NCBI RefSeq assembly: GCF_049243985.1
Contig: NC_135375.1
Span: 51,968,174-52,032,173 of the forward strand
DNA from: Paroedura picta
Lineage: Eukaryota; Chordata; Lepidosauria; Squamata; Gekkonidae
Reading direction: 5' to 3'
Length of the DNA stretch: 64,000 bases
Part shown: in pieces, positions 47,018 through 58,253 of the stretch
Layout: the number at the start of each line of letters is the position of its first letter
Numbering within the stretch: position 1 is the stretch's first letter
The notes under the pieces: model-generated
What the model was told of the DNA's origin: nothing
Databases searched by the model: none
The model's input: only the letters and a program-made list of their open reading frames with translations
Translations under genes and position numbers: made by a program

Positions 47018-47427
47018 CACTAGAGGATCTTCTACATTGTGTTTGATATTATCTTTAGTTGTGGCTATTTTAGGCCATTTCAGTTTAGTGGTAGATAAAA
47101 GTATTATCTCACATAACCCCCTCCCCATGGAATTCACACAGTTTCTCTTTGCACTGACAGTTTAAAAAAAAGACCACGGCTGAATCTGACGAGGTAATAA
47201 ATTGCTCACATTAACTGAATTTTAAGTTGTTTAAAGGGGAGGAAAATTGAACTATATTATTTTATTATAAACTTGTTATAACTGCATGATCTTTGTATTT
47301 TTCCCCCTCTTAATTTTTGTTAGTTCTTATGTTAAGATTGCTAGGGTCTTTGGCTATCAGCAATAAGCAAACATGAACCTAATGTTATTATACTGCAAGC
47401 TAATAGCACATCGACATATTCCACTTA
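47018..47427. other. Intergenic, nothing recognised
   Basis: AT-rich, no gene or repeat I can name. Confidence 0.35.
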
Positions 47428-47925
47428 GAGCAGGTCATAGTGGTTAGAGTGTTGAACTGGGATTTGGAAGACTCAAGTTCACAGAGTGACTCCACCATAG
47501 CAGCTTGCTGGGTAACCTTAGGCCAGTTACTCTCTCAGTTTGTGAGAATAAGATGGAGTAGAGGACACCAAGGATGTAGACTGCTTAGGAAGACTAGGAG
47601 GATAAAAAGGTAAAGGTAAAGGTATCCCCTGTGCAAGCACCGAGTCATGTCTGACCCTTGGGGTGACGCCCTCCAGCGTTTTCATGGCAGACTCAATACG
47701 GGGTGGTTTGCCAGTGCCTTCCCCAGTCATGACCGTTTACCCCCCAGCAGCAAGCTGGGTACTCATTTTACCGACCTCGGAAGGATGGAAGGCTGAGTCA
47801 ACCTTGAGCCGGCTGCTGGGATTGAACTCCCAACCTCATGAGCAAAGCTTTCAAGCAGCTGCCTTACCACTCTGCGCCACAAGAGGCTCACTAGGAGGAT
47901 ATAAATATCTAAATGAAATAATTAT
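47428..47925 (+). repeat. Old tRNA-type SINE split by a Sauria SINE
   Basis: Outer element: CATAGTGGTTAGAGTGTTGA, ACTCAAGTTCACAGAGTGAC, then AGACTAGGAGGATA, resuming after the insert with TATAAATATCTAAATGAAAT. The body resembles MIR/L2-tailed SINEs. Confidence 0.65.
47605..47889 (-). repeat. Sauria-type SINE with 12-bp target duplication
   Basis: Nearly complete reverse copy: tail repeats AAAGGTAAAGGTAAAGGTAT, Bov-B-like module CATGTCTGACCCTTGGGGTG, and tRNA-like head (minus strand GAGCCTCTTGTGGCGCAGAG, box B GGTTGGGAGTTCAATCCC). Exactly flanked by ACTAGGAGGATA at 47593-47604 and 47890-47901. Confidence 0.9.
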
Positions 47926-48740
47926 CTTGAGTGGCTGGTTACCAGTACAATCCTAAAGAGAATTGACTCCAATGGACTCAAAAGGATATAACTGTTTAGG
48001 ATTGCAGTGTAAGTTCTGTTTAGAATTGTGGTTTAATTTGGGAATTTCCAGTTTAATAACTGTTGGGGATTATTAAGACCAACCCAAACATCACTAGCTG
48101 TTCAGGTTTCCAAAATGCTTCATCAGGCTCACTGCATAGTACAAAAAAGAGGCCATGTTTCAGGCCATGATCTCAAAGCCCAAGTATAAACAACAAAAGA
48201 GAACGGTGTTTCAATTCATGATGTAAAAGATTCAACAACTATTTTTTGCCCCTTGTGAAAAAGATGTTCTGCAGACTGAATGAGGCAAAACAGATATCCC
48301 GTTGTGCCAAGACCTGAAACAGAAGCAAACAATAGCTGTTCTCTCTCTTTTTTTTTTCGGGGTGGGGGAGAGGATGTTATTCATGTGTTTGTTTAGGAAA
48401 TGTGTACAATGTTTCTCCAGTGACCTGCCTGAGGTGGCTTATATAAATATAAATTCAGGATTAATTTAGACCTGCTCATGGCACATGGCCTTCCCCTGCA
48501 TATGCCAATACAAATGGATGCCCTATATTGACAGAGTGGAAGGGAAGATAAACATGGCAAGTTTTATATTAACCAAGTTGGAACACATGTGAAGTTGCCT
48601 TATACTGAATCCAACGATTGGTCTGTCAAGATTGAATGAATTTTATTTACAATCATTTAGACCAAGCAGTGTTTAAAATACCAAATCAAATAAATAAACT
48701 ATTTACATTAGCAAAATCTAAACTGTTTGGTAAAAATTTT
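47926..48740. other. Intergenic with repeat scraps
   Basis: A repeat scrap at 48060-48140 (ATTAAGACCAACCCAAAC) and a short SINE family B tail near 48596-48640 (GTTGCCTTATACTGAATCCA). No gene seen. Confidence 0.4.
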
Positions 48741-49626
48741 GGGCCTTTCTGCACAAGGACCAATGTTGCCAATTGGTTCCACAAAGCGGAAATGCTATTT
48801 TAAATAGAGGAATCACGGCGTTATGCATACCTGCATTTGTAGTGGAATCCAGTAGCGTTTCATTCATTCCCCGCAGGTTTCCGGTTTCGCAAAAATCGCT
48901 AGAAAGGAAGCGATTTTTTCTGTGCTTGTTCCCACCCCTGGCCGTCAATCAAACGAACAGCCAATGGGCAGTTGTTATCATGCTCCGGAAAAGCCCCTTT
49001 CCCTTTAAGCACAGGTTTAAAAAAAACACACATGTTGCAATGAATATGCCTTGATTCTTCCTAACGTAGAGACGCATCTAGCTGGCGTGTGAGCTGGCGA
49101 GTCATCGTTACCACGCTCCCCTGAGTGAAAAAAAATCCCCCCCCCCCTGCACGGGCACGATTTTCGGCCGAAAATAAAGGGAACTTGCAAACGGGCTGTG
49201 TTGTGCTTGGGGACTTAGGGGAGTTTTAAAGCACTTCTGTCGAGGGACTGTAGCCGGAGAAGCCTCGCTGGGTGAATGAAGCCTCGCTGGTTCATTGCTT
49301 TCCCCGCTTGCTCCGAGGAAAAAAAATGGTGATTGCTTCACCGGAAGTTCAGAGGAGAGAGCCAGGGGGAGGGACTTTCTTGCAGCCACTACATTGAGAA
49401 CGCACAGGTCTTTTTCGCAAGTGTTGCAGGTTGTTGGCAGGAGTAGTGATTTTCTGAGGGTAAATCCACTTTCCTGGATTCACCGGAAATCGCTACAACA
49501 AAGCGATTTTAGCGCTAGTGTTGCAGGACTGTTGCAGATTGTGTGTGACGTCATGCGGAACGGCAAATTAGTAGTGTTTTACCATTTGCAAGCCTTCTGC
49601 TACTTTGAACTCGTGCGGAATGGCCC
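48741..49626. mobile_element. Candidate non-autonomous DNA transposon
   Basis: About 886 bp with imperfect inverted ends GGGCCTTTCTGCACAA and (right end reversed) GGGCCATTCCGCACGA, 13 of 16 matching. It is more CpG-rich than its AT-rich surroundings. A TTT on both sides could be a short target duplication. Open frames inside are short and unlike any transposase I know. Superfamily unassigned. Confidence 0.45.
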
Positions 49627-51015
49627 TTTAAATTCATCTTATAAATTAGAGGTGCCATAAAATTTATATATATTAAAATTTTACACTATAAAAGAACTAT
49701 GTAGCTTAATGGTGACAGCATAAAATTTGGAAATACAGTCTCTCAAGATTAGGAACAATTCTGCACAGGGAATTTGGCCCTGGACAGCCTCCCATTGTTC
49801 GCGGGTTTTAGTGCTGCTTCCACATGACATCGGCAGCAATCCACGACTGTGCAGGGGCTGCTGCGAGTTTTAGTCAGATTTGATTTGAGATAAGAGAAAT
49901 TGCAAAATCATGACTTGCCACTTCTTGTTCCGCTTCCAAACAGGCAAGCCCATCTGAAGGGAGAAACATGTTTTGCTTACCCTCGACCTGCCCTCTCCAT
50001 TTCTGGACTCAAAACTTAAAAAAAAAAAAAAGCACAATCCATGTTGCTGCAGGACCACAAAACTACATGCCCTCAGGACAAATAAAAATGTTCTCTCCAT
50101 TGTGCATGATAATTTTGGGATTGGGCATCTAAAACACATTCCTGTTTGTGTTTTCTGGCAGTGAGGTATGAACGGGGAAAGGGGAGGGGGCATGTGATGA
50201 AGCAGGCCTCTCCCTGTTAGCTTGGCATCTGTGCTCTGGGTATAAATCGTTATTGTGAACACGCAATCATTGGGGTCCAGTTCCTATGTCCAGCCTATCA
50301 CAAATCTACCCAAACGTAGAGACCATTATACCAAGAATCCTGATAAGGGATCTAAGGAAATGTTTTATTGCGGCGGGATCCCACAGAAACACAGAAATGT
50401 AAGTTTTGAAAAAATAAATGTTTTACTGTTTTCCCATAGAAACGCAGATGTGTATTTGTTTTTTTTAATTAATTTTCGGGCTCAGGAGGGGGACAACCTA
50501 AGGAATGGGGGCGGGGGGGGGAGAAGTCTGGGTTGTCTATGCTTTCAGATTCTCCACTGCCTCATTGGGAAGCTAAAAGCCCGACAAGGTAGTGGGAAAA
50601 TGCAGGAGGGGTCTCCCATCAGGAAGCATGCAGTCACACGGTTTCTGAACATGTTTGCAAGCATGAGGCAGCACGCGTTTTACGCCTCCGTACAGAATCA
50701 GTCTAGTGGCAGTAGCTGTCTCAGGTATAGACATCTGTCATCTCACTAGCTCATCCTTTTAAAGCTGTATTCAGAGGATCCAACCTGTGACTAGTCTGCA
50801 AAGTAGATGCTCTACCACTAAGTCAGGCTGCTCTTGAATTTTATTTTAGAAAGGGTGCTAGGTAAAGAGCAAGTAAACACCTGTCTTCCGTTTGAAGTAT
50901 TCTCCAGAAGTTGCATCTATATTTTTGTGACACACTAGAGGGCGCCCATGAATCACTGGTTTTCCAAAACAATAGATTCAAATGGATAGCTGTGTTTGTC
51001 TGAAATAATATGACA
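49627..51015. other. Intergenic, mostly unassigned
   Basis: A further AATTCTGCACAGGGAATTTG start at 49757 may be a second fragment of the element to its left. At 50755-50835 the minus strand carries a SINE family B head (GGTAGAGCATCTACTTTGCA). No gene. Confidence 0.4.
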
Positions 51016-51092
51016 AAATTTGTGTCCAATGGCACCTTTAAAACCAACAAAAAATCTTTGTTGGTCTTGAAGGTGCTATTGGACACAAATTT
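51016..51092. repeat. Long-arm hairpin
   Basis: Arms of 36 nt (51016-51051 and 51057-51092; left arm starts AAATTTGTGTCCAATGGCAC) match at 33 positions around a 5-nt loop. Each arm is a copy of the TTAAGACCAAC repeat family, joined head to head. Confidence 0.8.
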
Positions 51093-51842
51093 AGTTTTCC
51101 AAAACATCCTTGTAACTGCAAAAACTGAAACCCTAATTCTTTTAAAGCTTTGGCAGTATGCAGGTAACGTTGAATTCACTTGCAATGGAAGGATGCAATA
51201 TTAAGAGTATCTACTGCAGAGTAATATTGAAAGCAGATTAACTGATATTTTGCAGCTAACCAGTAAGGCATAAATTGCACAGCCTGCAATCCTACAGCTA
51301 CTTAATTGAAAGTAAATCCATTAAAATTAACAATTTACTTCCAGATAGCCAGGGTAGAAGTGGCTTATTATAGAAAAGGGTTTTTTTTCATAAAAGACTT
51401 TTTAAAAAGCATCCTTTATGCCGACAGAAGATGTAGGTAGAAGCTAGAGTTGGATTGGCTGTTGGGCCAAGTAGCAGAGAATAAAATGGGCACCACAGAA
51501 TTTGGTAAGAGTCAGATTTGGGGAAATAAAATCTGCTTTGGGGTTCTTCCTATCAAGTAGCTTCACAGGTGATTATTAAAGTATCAAACTGGAATATATT
51601 CTGGCAGCTCCAACCATTGAGAAAGATTTACAACAAGGGCACATGCCTACACACACCGTTCTGTCATCGCTTTGGAACAGTTTTGCACCAGATGAGCCTT
51701 AACTGATCAGTGCAATGAACTCTAAGGTGAAACGGAAGAGACATAATACATCTCTAGGCAGCACTGAGTTCATGATTGTCTGAGTCTTTTCCATTTAGGT
51801 GGTTGATAAAAAGATGGAAAGCAGCCACTGTGTTAATACCAA

Positions 51843-52094
51843 ACACACACAAACACACACATATTTTCCGACCCTTAAATGCATGGATAATTAAGTACCA
51901 TTTAAAAATCTTTTAAAAATAGATCAAACAGCTAACTCAAACACAGCTAACACAAATCTGTGCGTGGTGTTTTTAAAAATAACAAGGTAGATAGCCTATC
52001 CAGAGCACAAAGAAAGAGGCTTGCATTCTAGTTGTTGGTATGCGTATTTAACACCCCCAGGATTTCACACTATGTCCCCCAGATATAAATCAAA

Positions 52095-52134
<40 letters not shown>

Positions 52135-52136
52135 AA
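51843..52136. repeat. (CA)n and (AATA)n microsatellites
   Basis: A short ACACACAAACACACACA stretch at about 51843-51862 and a longer, nearly perfect AATA run at about 52088-52136. Confidence 0.8.
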
Positions 52137-52945
52137 ATGTGCCTAGCCAAGAGGAGTGAGTTGAGCCCTAGGGACAAGGAATAAGGCAGCCAAGCTCATG
52201 GCCCTGGGCTGAGGGAGGTGGGGCAGCTCTGAGGGGCCTGGAGGTGCAATGTTCCCATTGCTGAGTGTTCCAGTTGGCTGTCCGTTCTCTTTCCCCCCCT
52301 CCCTAGATCACCATCCCGATGTTTGCTGCTGATGTCATGGACTTCCTACAAATCCTAACCCCAAGGAAGTGAATGCCAACAGCAGCCTCCATGGTCCTGC
52401 AGTCACTGGCATCTTGGAGTTCCCAAGCCCTGTACCTGAGGGGAAGCAACCCAGAAGGCAGACTCAACAGTTTTGGATGAAGCAGTCCAGGCCTGCTAGA
52501 CACAGGGGAGATTATGGGTGGCAGGGGAAAGGCATGTCTCCCTGAGCCAGGTACCCAGAGGGGCTTCTTGCAATCATAAGGGACATAGGTGAGGTATGGC
52601 CATATCAAAAGGCTGCTGAGGGACCTGAAGCCTGCTTGACACCCCCAGCTTCGCCAGCTTCCCTTTTGCTCCACCTTTGACAGGGTTGGCAGGAGGATTC
52701 CCTTTACATTGTGGGCAACTGCCAGACAATGCAGCAGTGTGTGCTTGGAGGATATATAAGTATGATAAATAAAATAAATAATAAATAAATAACCACAAAT
52801 CCACGTTGTGATGATGGACTGCCCTGTCTGTTGTGATTTCTGGGGGCATGGCAGGACAGTGTGGCCTGCTGACATCGCTTCTGGGGTTTCTAGAAGCCTG
52901 AAGAATGTTTCTCAACAATAAAAAGTTTGAGAAAAGAGACAACTA
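52137..52945 (-). repeat. Unclassified repeat with hAT-like end, reverse
   Basis: On the minus strand the right end reads TTCTCAAACTTTTTATTGTTG then GAAACATTCTTCAGGCTTC, matching the starts at 40622 and 58984. An AAT-rich microsatellite (52765-52790) interrupts it. How far left the element extends is uncertain, and the 190-codon frame inside is not supported. Confidence 0.4.
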
Positions 52946-54581
52946 GCAGGGCCACACTTGCACCATGGCTGGCTCCGATTGTTCTGCCCCATACCTGCAA
53001 TTGACTTACAACAGAATAGGTGAGATGCAAATTATCTCTAATGAGTCCCTGGTGTTAACTGTTTTATGTCTTGCCTGAGCTATCTCTAGGCGACTGGTCT
53101 GACATTATGCCTGCCCATGACCCTGAGATATATAGTCTAATTCCTAACCATCTAGCTTGCATTTTCAGTTTGTCCACACTTTCTGAGATTTTTTTTCTGC
53201 CTCAGGTGATCCAGGTCATAGGACTCCTACCATAATCCCAATGATGCCAAGCACTGCATTTCAAATATCCTATGCACCAGTGTTCAAGAATTTCAGCTTT
53301 GTTTTTCTGTTTTGTCAAAAGCTGTTTTGTTTCTGCTCTGTATGCTTCCAATGGTACGAACAAGAGAAGCCTTCACACAAATGTCATCCAGGCCAGTATT
53401 TATTTAACTATTGTGCAGTGTTTCCTTTCCACATAGCTGATGAAGCTTGCAGCAGTGCAACACTGATTCTGAGGGACCCTTATGAAACTGAAGCACATGT
53501 CTTATAGCTAATCTTTCTCTCCTGCCAACTAACAACCGATTATCTAACTGGTGCTGGAACGCCAGTCTGCTTTGTCTTTCCTCTAACAAGTCTCAGCTCC
53601 ATCTGAATCTGGCAGAAGCCAGTTTGATTTGTATTTGTCCAATTAAAATGGAAATAGGAGAAGTCGTTCAGAACTGGCATTGGAGAAGGGCGGGGACTCA
53701 GTATGTGAAATCCAAAGGCATTCATTCCATTTGTATGGCTCATTTAGAAACTATAAAACCTAGATTTTAAGAAAGCTATGGTGAGGGAATAACTCTTGCA
53801 GCCAATAATAATTTTTAATTACTATCTTACTATAAACCTTTGCCTACGGCCAATAAGGAGTACTGAAAAGCTGGAGTTCATGCAATACGATTTTGGTTCA
53901 AAAACTACAAACAACCCTGGTGCCAACACAACATCAAAAATCTGAGACTTTCTACTCTAGGAAATGTTAAAGTTGTAATTAGTTAAACTGGTAACAGTAA
54001 AGGACAGATGATGCGCTGAGCTATTTCTGATCTTTGGCTGTACACCTGACTCCATCTCACGACCCTATCAAAGTCCAAAGCTTTTTTTTTAAACAACCTA
54101 CTATTACCATCTAGAATACTACTATAAACCTCTTTTATAAGGATCCCAGGATTATTTAAGAATCTAGTAAGGGCAGATGAGGTGTGCCTATTTCAAGGCA
54201 CAGAACTGTACTTGAAGACTGAATTTATAACAAAGAGAAACAGAACATACATGGCATCTCAGTGCCTTAGGCAGGGCATTCCTGTGAGATGCCTGCACTG
54301 CAATGCCTGGCCAAGGCACAGCTTTGAGTCAGGCCCTACATTGGTGGAATATCTGCTTGAGCAGCTGGATCAAGAAGCAGATGCAGGGAGAGAAGCATCA
54401 GGGAGTGAGGATACTTTCCAGCTGTAGCCAGACAGGTATTCCAGCAGTGTAGGATCCGACTTTTCCATTTCCACCTCCTTATTTTGGCAGAGGAAAGAAA
54501 TGACACATAGGTCAAAGCATCAGTTGCCACCAGTTTCTCCTGAAGCTTGCAGAGCGTAGAAGAAGGAGAGAAGCTCTAGAG
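52946..54581. other. Intergenic, nothing recognised
   Basis: No supported gene, RNA or repeat. Confidence 0.35.
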
Positions 54582-54650
54582 CAGGGGTAGTCAAATTGCG
54601 GCCCTCCAGATGTCCATGGACGACAATTCCCAGAAGCCCCTGCCAGCAAA
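54582..54650. mobile_element. hAT-like MITE, half copy
   Basis: CAGGGGTAGTCAAATTGCGG, CCCTCCAGATGTCCATGGAC, then CCCCTGCCAGCAAATG: the left half of the palindromic family at 41.9 and 55.5 kb. The right half is missing. Confidence 0.7.
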
Positions 54651-55534
54651 TGAGAGATGGAGTGCTTGTCTGATTGGCCAGCAGCAATCAGTATTAATTC
54701 CTGGAGCAGTCTTTGTAGGAGCAGGAATAACCAACTCATCAATAAGCAAAGGACTTGCTTTGTGATTGCCATTGTCCTTGCCATTGTATCCTGGAAATGG
54801 TGGGTAGAGTAACAGTGCTATTGTGATTGTCAGTGCTATGCTTTGCCCTGACTGTGAAAGTTCAGGTCAGTCGGCTTCCTGTGCTGATTCTGCTCTGATT
54901 CTACTCTGCCTCCTAAATGTCTTAACCTGGTGAAGAAACTAGATGCAGATTGCCTTCAAAGCCATCTTTTAAAAACCTGTATGACCCAGAGACTTTGATG
55001 ATCAGTGGTGCGTAAATTTGCAGTCTCAACAAAATCCTTTGTTGAAACCATTTCTCAAATGGAGACAGTCACAGTACTGAATCCTATCAGATGTAGTTTA
55101 AAAGAGCCAGAGAGACAGACAAGGTCCCACTTTATACATTTCCAAAATCTGAAAGGTCGACTCTGGCCACATTCATGAGTCTCCTGGGTTCCTTTGAAGT
55201 CAGTGGGAAGGATACTTGGGAAAGAGATGTACATGTTACACACAGAGGTCACATAAAGTTTTTAGGGTAATCAGTAATGGGCATTACAATTAATATTTTA
55301 TCATAAAAACTACAAAACATCTATTACACTAAGTTGGAGACTAGGCTGTCTCTTATGTGGCAGATAAACAGGAGCATCACCTTGTATTAGTCATGGGATT
55401 GGCAGACACTGTCTGTCTCTTGTGGCCATGAGAGCCCTTTGTCTCAGAGCGGTTGCTAGCTTTGTGAGGATATGCTGGGTCAAACAGTTGCTCATCTTAG
55501 ACTACCAGCGAATGCACATGTTGCTCCTCTAAAG
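54651..55534. other. Intergenic, nothing recognised
   Basis: No gene or repeat I can support. Confidence 0.35.
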
Positions 55535-55623
55535 TAGGGGTAGTCAACCTGTGGTCCTCCAGATGTTCATGGACTACAATTCCCATGAGCCCCTGCTAGC
55601 AAACCACAGGTTGACTATCCCTG
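55535..55623. mobile_element. hAT-like MITE with perfect 8-bp TSD
   Basis: An 89-bp palindromic element with ends TAGGGGTAGTCAACCTGTGG and CCACAGGTTGACTATCCCTG, flanked by CTCTAAAG at 55527-55534 and 55624-55631. This duplication assigns the 41.9 and 54.6 kb relatives to hAT as well. Confidence 0.92.
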
Positions 55624-55631
55624 CTCTAAAG

Positions 55632-56627
55632 CATTCATCCCAGGAGAGCTGCATGTTGATGACAATTGATACGGAACTGGAACTTGCATAAAGTCAAACA
55701 GGGTCACAAGTCTGCAAAGCTACATCCACCTGTCTCAACCCCAGGAGATATTTTTTTTAAAAACAACAACCAACACTTAGCGATATTAGGAATTTACTTA
55801 GGAGACCCTGGTTTAACTGTGTCATCCTAAGCAAAGCTCTTCTCTTCTAAGCTCATTGAATTCAATGGGCATAGAAGGATGTAACTCTGCTTATGACTGT
55901 ACTGTAAATTATATCTGTACAAAACAGGGGCTTGCAAGGACTTGTGAGGGGTGCATCTCATCCTTCCCTCTCCCACTACTTCTCTTTCCCATCCCCTCTC
56001 CCCTTTTCCTGCTTCATTTTCTCCTGCCCAACCAACAGCCACTCAACCTTTACCTGCCTTTCTGACTTCAGCTTCTTCCTGGGAAAACTTCGCACAGTTC
56101 TGGCTACTAGGCTGGACCAGCCTAGTTCTATGGTGAGGAACACTGGAGGACTTGTGGGAGACATCTCCCTCTCCACACTAATTCATCACTGCCTCCTCCT
56201 TGCAGCTCCCATATCCTCCGCTTTTCCTGAATCCTTTTCTCCTTCCTACCTAGCCAGCAACCTTTGACCTGTCACCCATCACCAGCTATATTTATTATTT
56301 ATATACTTGATTTATACAGCATCTTTCTCCAGAATGGGGGCTCTAAGCAGCTTTCATCATTCTCCTCTCCCTCATTTTTTCCTCACAATACCCCTGGTGA
56401 GGTAGGCTAGGCTGAGAGCATGTGTCTAGCCCAATGAGCTTCCACCACAAGCTGGAGAGTCAAACCCAGATCTCCCAGATCTGATTTGGGCCTGGGTGAG
56501 TAAGGAAAACTGGCTGGTAGTAAGCTCTAGTGATTACTGCCTGGGGATAGTTTTGCTCTCCTAAGTTAAACATGTCACAACCTAATGGGTTAAACAACAT
56601 AATGAATTTAACATGTTTCCTATAAAA
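55632..56627. other. Intergenic, pyrimidine-rich, nothing recognised
   Basis: A C/T-rich tract (55960-56040) gives spurious open frames. Near 56290-56470 the text (TTTATATACTTGATTTATAC then CCAGAATGGGGGCTCTAAGC) resembles a reversed LINE/SINE tail. Confidence 0.35.
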
Positions 56628-57014
56628 CAGTGGTTCTCAACCTGGGGGTCGGGACCCCTTCAGGGGTCGAATGACCCGTTCACAGGGGTCACGGCAGGGC
56701 GAGCAAGCCCTTCTCTCCAAGGGGCTTCCAAAGTTACCGACATCACTCCTCTTCCATTTCATCCATACAACAGCCTTGCGGGGTAGATCAAGATAGAGCG
56801 TTCATCTGTCTGGAGCAGCGGAAAAGAGTGAGATCGGCATGGTGGGACAAGGCGCAGAACTGAACTGAGAAACCCCAGAAAAAAAACAATTTTTATACAA
56901 TCATGAACAATGGATCTTCACACCATTGGTTAGTTTTGGTTTAATTTATGTGAAAGAACACTTGCATAGTTTTATGGTTGGGAGGTCACCAGAACATGAG
57001 GAACTATATTAAAG
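56628..57014. mobile_element. hAT element (SPIN-like), right end missing
   Basis: Left end CAGTGGTTCTCAACCTGGGG and GGGTCGAATGACCCGTTCAC, then later GGTCACCAGAACATGAGGAA. The right terminal repeat is absent, so the copy is truncated. Confidence 0.75.
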
Positions 57015-57536
57015 GAAAAGAGGGATAAAATATTTTAATAAATAAAATACCCTTATGGACTTAGGTTCAGAACAACATTTTTAAGCATTTTGCCACAGAA
57101 TAGTTGCCATCTCTAGCCGCATTTTTGAAATTGCTAGATGCATTAGTTATATATAGAGAAAACATAAACACACAAAGCTGCCTTAAATCAAGCCACATCT
57201 TTAATTTGTGCAGCCTTGACCGAAAGCTGCCCTTCACCAGAAAGCTAAGTCATTATACCCGAATCCTTTGCACACGTCAGAAACTGAATGGAAATCTTCT
57301 CCATGCATAATGATGTCTCCCTTTTCTCCAAATAATCAAAGGATAAAGTGTAGTGTGTGAACAACAAACATACCCTGTAATAATCCATTAAACACCTTCT
57401 AAGAACAAATACTAATTACATATGCTTATAAAACTTGATCAGGAACAGTTCCTTTACAGTCAGCATAAGGATGCACATTTTTTGAAAGAATGCAATGTAA
57501 AAACATTTTACATATGCATGTGTTTTCTGAGTAGGG
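57015..57536. other. Intergenic, nothing recognised
   Basis: AT-rich, no gene or repeat supported. Confidence 0.35.
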
Positions 57537-57730
57537 ATGTCAGCCAGATGGGATATGAAGATCCCCTGGAATTACAGCTCATCTCCAGACTAGAGAACAA
57601 TTCCCTCAGAGAAAATGGATACTGCGGAGGGTGGCCTTTATGGCGTTGTACCCCATGGAGGTCCATGTCTGCCCCAGACTCCATCCTCAAATATCCTGGC
57701 ATTTCCCTATTTCTGAGCAAAAGGATAGAG
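57537..57730. repeat. Reptile repeat of the GCCAACTTCCAGGT family
   Basis: ATCCCCTGGAATTACAGCTC, TCTCCAGACTAGAGAACAAT, GGAGGGTGGCCTTTATGGCG. The same order recurs at 59996-60190 and 62787-63125, and a fragment sits at 15531-15570. Full copies elsewhere, as I recall them, end in inverted GGGTTGCCAAC-type repeats, so a non-autonomous DNA transposon is likely. Confidence 0.55.
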
Positions 57731-58057
57731 AATCAGAAGCAGTAAAAATTTGCCATCCCCTGACCAAAGTTCAAGAATTGAACATTCTATAATGGAAATA
57801 ACACATGACTATAATCCAAGGACAGGGTTTTAAACAAACTGCAAATCTGACCTAGCTGTACTCACAGTTAAATCAATAACAGGCAGCATTTTACCTCAAG
57901 TGACTTGTGAGCTTCATATTTAGGTTTTGTAAGTTTGACTGCCATTTAAAGTCAATTTTAGTTTTTGATCTGCCAAATATTAATAGTATTGTAGCACTTG
58001 AGAATGGCTTCTATGAAGATCATATAGAACAACTGTTTGTGAATCTTTGTGTGAACA

Positions 58058-58253
58058 GATTGTGGCTCAGTAGACAAGCATCTGTTTTGCATACAGGAAG
58101 TCCCAGGTTCAATCCCCGACATCTCCAGTTATAGAACCAGACAGGAAGGATAAGAAAGACCTCCATTTGAGACCTTGGAAAGCTACTGTCCATTTGAGTA
58201 GACAATAGCTCAGTGGACCAATAATCTGAATCAGTATAAAGCAACTTCAAATG
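58058..58253 (+). repeat. tRNA-derived SINE (family B)
   Basis: The best head in the window for this family: ATTGTGGCTCAGTAGACAAG (box A region), CCCAGGTTCAATCCCCGACA (box B), then ATCTCCAGTTATAGAACCAG and the tail CTGAATCAGTATAAAGCAAC. Confidence 0.75.

Noticed and set aside
52303-52875. 190-codon minus-strand frame
   Set aside because: It crosses an AAT microsatellite and a repeat end and shows no known domain.
58058-58140. Possible tRNA gene
   Set aside because: Box A and box B text is present, but the sequence runs straight into a SINE body and the arms do not pair as a tRNA.
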